Shown here in pieces: positions 56,819-64,000 of a stretch of 64,000 nucleotides of DNA; position 1 is the stretch's first letter; every line of letters starts with the position of its first letter. The DNA comes from Papaver somniferum (taxonomy: Eukaryota > Streptophyta > Magnoliopsida > Ranunculales > Papaveraceae), in contig NC_039368.1 in assembly GCF_003573695.1 (NCBI RefSeq), forward strand, positions 17,302,360 through 17,366,359. The letters run 5' to 3'. The translations under genes were made by a program, and so were the position numbers. The notes below the pieces were generated by a model. It saw only the letters and a list, made by a program, of their open reading frames with translations. It ran no database searches and had not been told where the DNA came from.

Positions 56819-57169
56819 TGATGTAGGACATCCTACTCTATTTCCTTTTATAAGGATTTCCATTTTTACTAGCTTTAGTCTATTTTTTTATTTAGGATTT
56901 CTTTCCTAATTCTAGCGTGTTTCCTAGTTTGGTGTGATTTCCTTTTCTAGTGTTAATTATATTTAGAATCCTTGAACCCTATATAAGAGGGCATAAGCAT
57001 AGTAGAGAGAGACAATTCTACGACCAATATTATTATTTGATTAATATCAAACTTATTTTTTATTTTATTATATTTATTTTATCATCACTTTTGTAAATCT
57101 ATTGATCTCACATTAGTTTTTATTTTTTATCGGATCTTTGATCCAAAAACATACGCTTCCGCTACGTTA
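56819..57169 (+). repeat. 3' LTR of element 3
   Basis: 351 bp, TGATGTAGGACATCC...CGCTACGTTA (CA mutated to TA at the end). TATA-like CCTATATAAGAGG near 56980. Confidence 0.9.
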
Positions 57170-57224
57170 AAAGTTAAATTAGCTTAATTTCAGATAAGGA
57201 TTTGATGAAAATGAAATAGATTTG

Positions 57225-57440
57225 ATGAAGAGCAGGGACTTGTTATGAGATAAGGAATATGGAAACAAGTTTTCACAGTAAATCGAAGTCTAAAAACAAT
57301 TATAATTTCACTTGATAAATGGATGGTGAAAATAGTGGGAACAAGCTTTCCATCTGGAGAGAGAAATGTCAATGCCACAGAGGCGCCACATTAGACACGG
57401 TTTTTATGTAGTCTGTTTTGGCGGTCTGTTAAAAATTATT
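57225..57440. repeat. Inverted repeat arm, right
   Basis: The reverse complement of this segment follows 48838-49010 (AACAGACCGCCAAAACAGAC, GTGGCGCCTC, GACATTTCTCTCTCCAG, CACCATCCATTTATCAAG). It lies 55 bp beyond the 3' LTR of element 3. Confidence 0.65.
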
Positions 57441-58024
57441 GTAAAAATATTAAATTTACTAAAAATATATTTACTTTTAGGAAATGGGAAAATGCACCAG
57501 TTTCCATTAAAGTTGGAGAAAAGGTAAATTTCATCTTTCCGTCGAGAGGTAAATTTGAAACGAAAGTCTAACGGCATTACTGCTAAGTGAAAAGAAACAG
57601 TTTATTCTAGTGAGGGGTGCAGCACCACTGGTACTATGGACTAGGGAGTAGGGAGGACAGAGTGAGTAGGGGCGTGGTTTATGATACGAACCACGAACCA
57701 AATCTCCAGACGGTAAAAAAGATTACTATGTGAGAAAGAGAGTGACAACCGACAAGTCAAGTTTGAGAACAGAGGATGTCACGTGTCAGCAAAATAAGCT
57801 GCTTTTGGTTTTGTTTGTTTGTTAAAGAAGAAAAAAGAAAAAACGAAAAAACAAAACAAAAAAGAGTTGTTTGTTATAAACCAGATGTGAACGTGGATGC
57901 CGGTCATTTATGTGGGTCCCACTCTAAGTGACGTAAACAAGACACTAAAGCATGTACGTGTCATTTACTTGCTAATATAAGTGATGACTAATCACTCATT
58001 AGTTTCCCATAAATACCCAACAAT
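57441..58024. other. Non-coding; right part probably start of a copia 5' LTR
   Basis: No gene. From about 57880 the sequence has promoter-like features (CCATAAATACCC at 58007-58018), fitting the U3 part of the LTR that ends at 59415. The left LTR end could not be fixed. Confidence 0.4.
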
Positions 58025-59175
58025 GAGTTTGTTTTTTCCTGTATGTAGAGGCTAACCTCTATTAGCCTCTATATAGTGGTGGGTCCCATTTATTTGGTGT
58101 TTGTTTTTTCCACTTCCTCTACAAAGATAGAGGCAAATCTCTATCTATACAGAGGAAATCAAATAGCACCAATGAGGTGCTATCTTTGAGCCTCTACCTC
58201 TATTAAACCTTCAAATGATTAATATATCCTCGAACAAACTTATAATGTCCAAAAATAATTCCTTAATTTAAAATCTAAAATTTTACATGTTTCAAGAAAA
58301 GTGATACTTTCGCCCGTTTCAGAAAAAGGGATATTTTCGTGCTGATTCAGAAAAAAGTGATATTTTGCTCCGTTGCAGAAAAAGTGACACTTTAGCCCCG
58401 TTTCAGAAAAAGTGATACTTCCCCCGTTTCAGAAAAAGTGATACTTTCACGCCGTTTCAGAAAAAGTGATATTTTCACCCCGTTTCAGAAAAAGTGATAC
58501 TTTCGCGCCGTTTCAGAAAAAGTGATATTTTTGCTCCGTTTCAGAAAAAGTGATTTTTTCCATGTTTCAGAAAAAGTGATATTTTTGCCCTTTTTCGGAA
58601 AAAGTGAAATTTTTGCCCCGTTTCAGAAAAAGTGATATTTTCGTTCTGTTTCAGAAAAAGTTATGTTTTTGCCCCGTTTCAGAAAAAGTGATTTTTGCCC
58701 TGTTCAGAAAAGGTGATTTTTTTTTCCGTTTCAGAAAAAGTGATACTTTCGCCCGTTTCAGATAAAGTGATACTTTCGCCCGTTTCAGATAAAGTGATAC
58801 TTTCGCCCGTTTCAGATAAAGTGATATTTTTGATCCGTTTCAGAAAAAGTGATATATTTACCCCGTTTCAGAAAAAAGTTATACTTTCGCTGCGTTTCAG
58901 AAAAAGTGAACATCTTTGGTTGTATTTTCTAATACATTTTTTTCCTTTTGGAATTTTTGAACATCTTTGGTTGTAATGGATATTCATGGATTTTTTGAAT
59001 ATTATAAGGGTAAAATGAGAAATATATAAAATTGGGTACACAATATAGAGTTGTTAGATAGTGGTCAAACAAACATGATTTTAAAAGAGATTATATAGTG
59101 ATATTTATATAGATATAGAGGTAAACCTCTATATAGAATACTCTACCTATATAGAGGAAAAGCCAAACGTGTTGT
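58025..59175. mobile_element. Insertion in the copia 5' LTR (TIR-like ends, minisatellite core)
   Basis: The left end GTTTGTTTTTTCCTGTATGT and the right end (reverse complement) GTTTGGCTTTTCCTCTATAT are imperfect inverted repeats, both followed by AGAGG...CCTCTATATAG motifs. The LTR reads on across it from CAACAATGAG to TTGTTAGTTGTACGAAC. No clear TSD and no transposase. The superfamily is undetermined. Confidence 0.45.
58288..58915. repeat. Minisatellite, about 28-30-bp unit, some 20 copies
   Basis: CCGTTTCAGAAAAAGTGATA with a variable TTTTCGCC-type linker, head to tail. The units at 58740-58830 (TTTCAGATAAAGTGATACTT) are nearly identical; the others vary by substitutions and small indels. 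The ORF through it (58695-58976) is a by-product of the repeat. Confidence 0.9.
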
Positions 59176-59415
59176 TAGTTGTACGAACTAAGAAGAAGTA
59201 ATAAAAACGTCCCTCAGTTTCTCAACAATGAGTGTACGAACTAAGAAGAAGTAATAAAATCGATCCTCGGTTTCTCCCTTACGCTTATTTACTTCGTATT
59301 TAATTTTCACCAGTCTATTGGTACATGCATTATTATATGCATTAGCAATTCTTACATTTCCGCTGATTAACTACTACTACGTTGATTAGTCCAGTCAATT
59401 AGTATGTTGATTACA
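59176..59415 (+). repeat. 3' part of copia 5' LTR
   Basis: Contains a direct repeat of GTACGAACTAAGAAGAAGTA (59180 and 59232) and ends TTGATTACA just before the primer-binding region. Confidence 0.55.
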
Positions 59416-59432
59416 ATACGTTATCAGCACGA
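59416..59432 (+). other. Primer-binding region of the copia element
   Basis: ATACGTTATCAGCACGA, the sequence commonly found just after the 5' LTR of this copia lineage; its TATCAG core is shared with the tRNA-iMet complement. Confidence 0.5.
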
Positions 59433-62039
59433 TTTGCTTTGTGGTAATCGTTGGGGGCTGACGATACGGCAAAGGATAATTCTCTTCAATCCTTGCATAT
59501 TTAATTTAGCTATTTCTAAGTATTTTTATGCATACAATTTTTATTATGTCTAACTTTGTATCCTATATTGATTAGGACTTGTTAAAGAGAGTTAGACATC
59601 TTACCGTGTCTTGTATGTGCTATTTGGAGCATAGGAAATTATACGATATATGAAGAGATATCCAAAATAGGTACGTATTAGCAACGACTCATATTTGTGA
59701 TGTTATTCGATTTTCGAATTTAGCCAAATATTTGAGTTTTGCAGCGTTTTGCCATTTTGCTCTTTAGCCAACCAACAGAAGGTTTTTCCGTGTCCTTTTG
59801 GATGACGTAGAGAATAAAATTACCTTTGTTGGTACACCAATGAGTTTTATGGTGTTAACGGTTTTAATATCGACAGAGCGAGGAATTGTTGCATCCTTAG
59901 GGATAGCAAAATTTTAATATTCATTTGCTATAATAATCTCCAGAATTCAAAGTCGTTCCACCTAAGGTCGGAATGTGATGAAAAATGGACACTGGGTTAA
60001 CGTGGTTAGCCAGTCTCTATCAGTGGTCCTTGAAATGACCCGCAATTGATATCGAGATAATTTCTTTTAAGGTATAAAGAATGTGTCCATATTTCAACTT
60101 TGATAAACTAATATTTCGTCGAGCCTAATAGACGAAGTTGGAGATTTGTCGGTATTATGTTAGAACCGTATATATTACATTTGGAATGTTTTATTCCTTA
60201 CTTTCACCATTGATTTTTGTGGTAAATAGTTCGGCTTAATTTCTGTAGAAGATATGTGCACCGTATAAAATGTTGTGGTGAGCAATAAGGAGAGCTGCAT
60301 ATTTTGCGCGTTTATGTGTTCCCGCTAGCTTTACGGCATGCACAATATGCGCCTATTATACGCATCGGCTACCTGCAAAGAGATACTGCTTAATTTGCAC
60401 TTTGTATATGTTGTTATAGCAACAACGAGAGCTGCATGTTTTAAATGCGCCTCGTAGATATACAAATGTCGAGCGATAATGAGTGTTGCATTTTTGTAAA
60501 TGATATTTAGAGTTAATATCATGTATTCTCGTCGCCTGAGCTATTATCTAAAATCCTGAATTTGGTGAATTAAGTTTGCAGCAGTACCTATGCAAATAAG
60601 TTTATCTTTGGCAAAGAAGCAAAAATACAATTGTGGTAGGCATATTTGAATATGGAAACCACGATAGTTCTTGGGTTTAAGAACCTGATGAGCACCGTAC
60701 CACTAGAAGTGGAATAATACGGGACGGTAGCATAATGAATGGTTTGAATAAGCCGTTTTGAGCCTGGAAGAGCTCTGCTATGGTTGTGACATAAAAGACG
60801 CGATACGTGCATTTGAAATGTTGTTTATTGTTGATCTCCGTCAGTCGTCTTGGCAGGATTGGAACTGATGTTGAGATAGTGTCTATGCTCACAGAATTTT
60901 TTTTACAGTTTACTGTTGGTTTTGCATGGCGATGCAAATTCTTTTATTTGAATACCAGCTGAACAGTAAACGAGAGAGGAAACCTGATCAGTTACCTCTC
61001 CTGGGTTGCGTATTATTGTTTTCTGTACCCAGTTGCTCCCTTGATAGGTAGAATAATGCGGAACTGAATGTTCCATTGATGAAACATCCCGCCTAAGGTT
61101 CGGGGGAGAATAGTCGACGACATTGGTTAAATCCAATTGTGTCTCATCTAAATTCTCACACCGAGAAATGCCTGAGGTGTTAGAGACTACTCTGTTGCTA
61201 GATTTAGCAAGAGTGCGCTTGCTTGATTCGGCGTAAGAAAGTCCTTGCAAGGCATGCCATGAAATCGCAGCGATTGTTTCGTCTGAGAATATGCTTATCA
61301 GAATAGACGAAAAACCTCTAGTTCGAGGTATGCCAATCTAATCAGATAACGTCCATATTCTCTTTGAGTAATGAGTTGATATATCTCCTGACGAGGATCA
61401 TGTCCATGAAATTTGCGTTGATATCTCATGGCGAAGAATATCCGCATATTGAAATTTGCTACCAAATGGATTAGAATATCCTCGTACTCTAGTGAATGAT
61501 GTAAGATCGTTATTAACTGATTGTTAACTGGTTGTCGGTAATACTCATAGTAGCTACTGAAATTTTTGTGGATAGATATCCCCTTTGCAAAGGAATTATC
61601 GACAAAGTTTATATGATTGGAAGACATGGACCTTATTTCATATTGAAGTGTTTTCTCCCTTGTGTACGCTCTTGAAACTTAGCCTTAGCATCAGTCACAA
61701 ATTTGATGCTTATGTGAAAGCGTAGTGAGAAAACTAATTTAGGTCGCTTGTTATGCAGCGCCACCCCTTAAAAGTGAGTTTCCGCAGACACTAACTAGGT
61801 TGATGGAAGTATGGTCTGATAGTCATAAATGACTCGACATCTCACCTAGTGGTAACTGTGTATCTATACTCATATAGTTTTAAATGAAACTCTTGTTTGT
61901 TATCCGTCGATGTTGTATCATCCTAGTAATGCTTTGGGCATTGATAGTGAGCACATTTGATGTTCTTGTGAACTTTGAACTTATTATTCATGTAACCATT
62001 GTCATGTTTTTTCTGTTTGAGACGTGTTATATTCCACTT
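59433..62039 (+). other. Decayed internal region of the copia element
   Basis: Gag, protease and integrase should lie here, but I could not recognise them. ORFs on the minus strand (60331, 60588, 60677, 60903, 61298) overlap and have no family features. The hydrophobic plus-strand ORF at 61884-62156 ends in the copia-like FDEKVFPPFGEE. Confidence 0.35.
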
Positions 62040-63290
62040 ATGTTACTACTCTATTACAAGATTTGCAAATTTGATGAGAAAGTCTTCCCACCGTTTGGGG
62101 AGGAAAGGCCATCGCCTGAAAAACAGCGTGAAGTATCCCGGTTTGCACAAAGATAAACCAGGATGTATCTCATCTTGATGTTTTCATCACTGAAAGACAT
62201 GCCGAAGATTTGACATCTTCAGAGATTGCAAATCAAATTGCTTCCTTCAGAAGCTGTAAATGTAGTAGCAAGTGTGTCACTTAGAACACACCTTGAGCGT
62301 GGATGACTAGTTGACTTGAAATATTCTGCACCTCTTAAAAGGAAGAGCCAGTCACAATCGTTGAAAGATATTGCTCTCAAAGAGACTATCAGTGGAAGAT
62401 CTAATTTCTCTGAGTATAGTTCTCCTAATAAGAGAATGTCTATGCAAAGGCTGTGAAACTTCAAAGTAAGAGGATTTCCATAAGGCATGCATGCAATAGA
62501 GAAATTTGCAATCGTAATCCAATGACTTTTGATGACTTAGTCAAAGTATCCATTGATACTACCGTAGGTGTTGTTGGTTTAAACCACTCTCTATGGGAAT
62601 GTCATCAAAGGTATGGTTAAACCAGGAGAGATCGAAGCAGAATAACAGTTTCTCGCAAAAATGCATAAATTTGGTATTGCAGCCCAAACACTCGATAATT
62701 TGAGCTACTCTTGGCCACAAACGGGTGTTTGCAATTCCGACATCCGGTAATGTAACCCTTAGTGGCTACAGGTGGGTGTATGTGCATAATGAGAAAAGTA
62801 AAGTCAACTAATAGAACAAAGTCTTTTAGAGGAACCCGAGATGGATTTCTTTGTAATGTATTCCCTATTATGAATGCAACTACCTTTTAGGTATTTGTGT
62901 GGAAGTCTTAAAATGACTCGACTTGCATCTGGAGGATGTGGTTATTGTAATCTGTATCAAGTACAGATAACTTCAGGTTTCCACCTATCAGTAAAATTAC
63001 CATGTCATGTGCATTTGCTCAATAAAGACGAAAGCTGTCAATCATATAAGTGAATGCTTATATTATCCAGGGATATGTGAACCATCGTATATGTCCATAT
63101 ACTATGCATTTACTAGATTTGATATATACAACATCTACTTAATTGGAACTTCTGAAGAGTTCTCCAAAGCACAAAAATGCTTAAAACAGAAGTTCGAGAT
63201 GAGGATCTCGGTAAAACAAGGTTGCAGTCTGAACATTGTATCTAGCAGTCCATTAATTTCACCAACTTGGAAGGGTTAGGTATGTTTAAA
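62040..63290 (+). pseudogene. Copia pol remnant: integrase tail to reverse transcriptase
   Basis: About 62075-62105 gives KFDEKVFPPFGEE (copia FDExxFPxLGGE). 62155-62240 gives DVSHLDVFITERHAEDL and SEIANQIAS, the SHLDPRT...IANxLP region that follows. 62755-62790 gives GYRWVYVHNEKSK, the start of the RT domain (GYKWVFVRKRNE). 62865-62900 gives IMNATTF (SPVMDAITFRYL). 63130-63230 gives YLIGTSEEFSKAQKCLKQKF, then EM and GKTRLQSEH, the stretch after the YVDD box (LIGT-E-LxKAxxxLKxEFEMKDLGKT). Frame changes are frequent and the YVDD box itself is not visible. Function is lost. Confidence 0.6.
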
Positions 63291-64000
63291 TGGACAAGTT
63301 GTCATGATTTCAGTCATTCGATCTCTTACTTTTAAGATTGATTGGTTTACATCTCAATAAATGAGATGCGTCACTCTGTGGTTTGTATTACACAAAATAT
63401 GTGTAAATGGTATATCGGCTGAAATATGTTATAGATACCTGATATTGGGTTTCTGGTAAACATGTAAGTCTGGCTCTACCCAGCATCAATATCGAGACAT
63501 TGGTCTGAAGAGAGTCCCCTTCATCTTCGTGGAACCATTAAGCTTGATCTTTTGCATGAAACATCGATGAATGTCTCCCACAGAGAAAAGCTAATCAGAC
63601 TGTTTAAGTTTTGATTTTTGACAGGTTTGCTAAAGCAGCTAAATATTTTCCTAGCTAGTAGTCTGGTAGTAGAGGATGCATGTTCTTCCTCCGATTAGCT
63701 GCGATTGTTCAGACAAAGCTAGTAGAGAATAAATGGTTGTACCATCAGAAGATCATTAAGTTGTAGAAAGGAAGATCAGACCAAGTTTTCTCAAGTTAAG
63801 GAAGCTGATGAGACATTCAAAGATGGTTCGTGGTCTCTATGTAGAATTATCAGGCAGAATTATCAATTGAGAAGCCTACTCATCAGGGGGAGTAAATTCA
63901 CAGAAGACTATGGATATTGGGTATGTTGGACATTACGTCGTGTACTCTTTTTCCTTGGTCAAGGTTTTATCCCACTGGGTTTTCCTTGTCAAGGTTTTAA
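63291..64000 (+). other. Copia 3' region up to the expected 3' LTR
   Basis: Positions of RNase H and the polyprotein end, degraded. A polypurine-like CAGGGGGAGTAAA at about 63885-63897, then text commonly found between the pol end and 3' LTR of this lineage. Confidence 0.45.

Larger units (their letters stand above)
50571..57169 (+). mobile_element. LTR retrotransposon element 3, with nested Helitron
   Basis: 5' LTR 50571-52845 (split by a Helitron), 3' LTR 56819-57169. AAAGT flanks both ends (50566-50570, 57170-57174), a perfect TSD. A primer-binding site follows the 5' LTR and a purine tract precedes the 3' LTR. The internal region is about 4 kb. It encodes a protease-like start, a polyglutamate tract, repeated modules and a knuckle-like tail, but no recognisable RT or integrase. 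The SSSFQEGGPD tail just before the 3' LTR resembles the end of plant gypsy polyproteins. Probably a non-autonomous Ty3/gypsy derivative. Confidence 0.9.
57880..64000 (+). mobile_element. Decayed Ty1/copia element (Retrofit/Hopscotch-like), incomplete
   Basis: 5' LTR end at 59415, primer-binding region after it, copia integrase-tail and RT fragments at about 62040-63290, and at 63880-64000 'GGGGGAGTAAA' followed by CTCTTTTTCCTTGGTCAAG and CCCACTGGGTTTTCC, the text that precedes and begins the 3' end of this copia type. The 3' LTR lies beyond the window. The coding region is full of stops. Confidence 0.65.

Noticed and set aside
58288..58915. CRISPR-like regular repeats
   Set aside because: Units are imperfect, the linkers are 8-12 bp and similar to each other, and the window is plant nuclear DNA with no cas genes.
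58695..58976. ORF with SEKVILSPVSDKVILSP repeats
   Set aside because: Direct translation of the minisatellite; indels between units break the frame elsewhere in the array.
60331..61250. Series of overlapping minus-strand ORFs
   Set aside because: Short, mutually overlapping, low-complexity composition and no motif; treated as chance ORFs in the copia remnant.
61298..61627. 109-residue minus-strand ORF
   Set aside because: No recognisable domain; it lies antisense to a decayed copia interior along with several overlapping ORFs.

Overview
This is a plant nuclear genome window, probably from a dicot with a large repeat-rich genome. A poppy or another Ranunculales species is my guess from the overall look of the repeats and the LTP; it is not proven. 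The evidence for a plant is a type-1 non-specific lipid transfer protein gene with the usual 3'-terminal intron, plant mobile domain coding sequence, SIRE-type Ty1/copia elements, Ty3/gypsy LTRs, LINE 3' ends, hAT, PIF/Harbinger, Mutator and Stowaway-like elements, and a Helitron. Only one gene looks intact: the lipid transfer protein at 23862-24433. Nearly everything else is nested transposable elements, many with ends I could define by target-site duplications (TSDs) read directly from the sequence.

Layout. 1-4130: an old SIRE-like LTR split by a candidate solo gypsy LTR, which is itself split by a minus-strand retroposon with reverse transcriptase, zinc motif and a restriction-endonuclease-like domain. 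4768-14085: SIRE-like element 1 (LTRs of about 2.5 kb, TSD AGGTG/AGGCG) with gag and an env-position ORF but no pol; a truncated LINE (TSD GTTTAAGAC) sits just after its primer-binding site. 14090-20520: gypsy LTRs (one a nested solo LTR at 15186-16344), another SIRE-like LTR remnant and a LINE scrap. 22394-22828: Harbinger-type MITE. 23766-26212: the lipid transfer protein gene and a truncated pseudogene copy. 26427-40230, minus strand: a plant-mobile-domain gene broken by a 3.3-kb solo gypsy LTR (27085-30405) and by SIRE-like element 2 (31832-40084, TSD AGTTT). 40768-41279 and 48321-48789: two copies of one hAT MITE family with perfect 8-bp TSDs. 41611-44525: PIF/Harbinger element (TSD TAA) with a decayed Myb/SANT-like gene, split by a solo gypsy LTR (TSD TGAGC). 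45062-46822: 5'-truncated LINE. 46987-47681: Mutator-type MITE. 49510-50443: Harbinger-type MITE full of hairpin repeats. 50571-57169: LTR element 3 (TSD AAAGT); its 5' LTR is split by a Helitron (50609-52531) carrying an elongation factor P exon, and its coding region holds a perfect (GAA)132 tract, repeated modules of unknown function and a piece resembling a small-RNA-degrading nuclease. 57880-64000: a decayed Ty1/copia element running off the window, with a minisatellite-bearing insertion in its 5' LTR.

The most unusual points are the Helitron/EF-P capture inside an LTR, the exonuclease-like piece and polyglutamate tract in element 3, two diverged SIRE-type elements that both lack pol, and the plant-mobile-domain gene whose reading frame becomes continuous when two insertions are removed. 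No computation was run: all similarities are from reading and translating by eye, and no percent identities are claimed.
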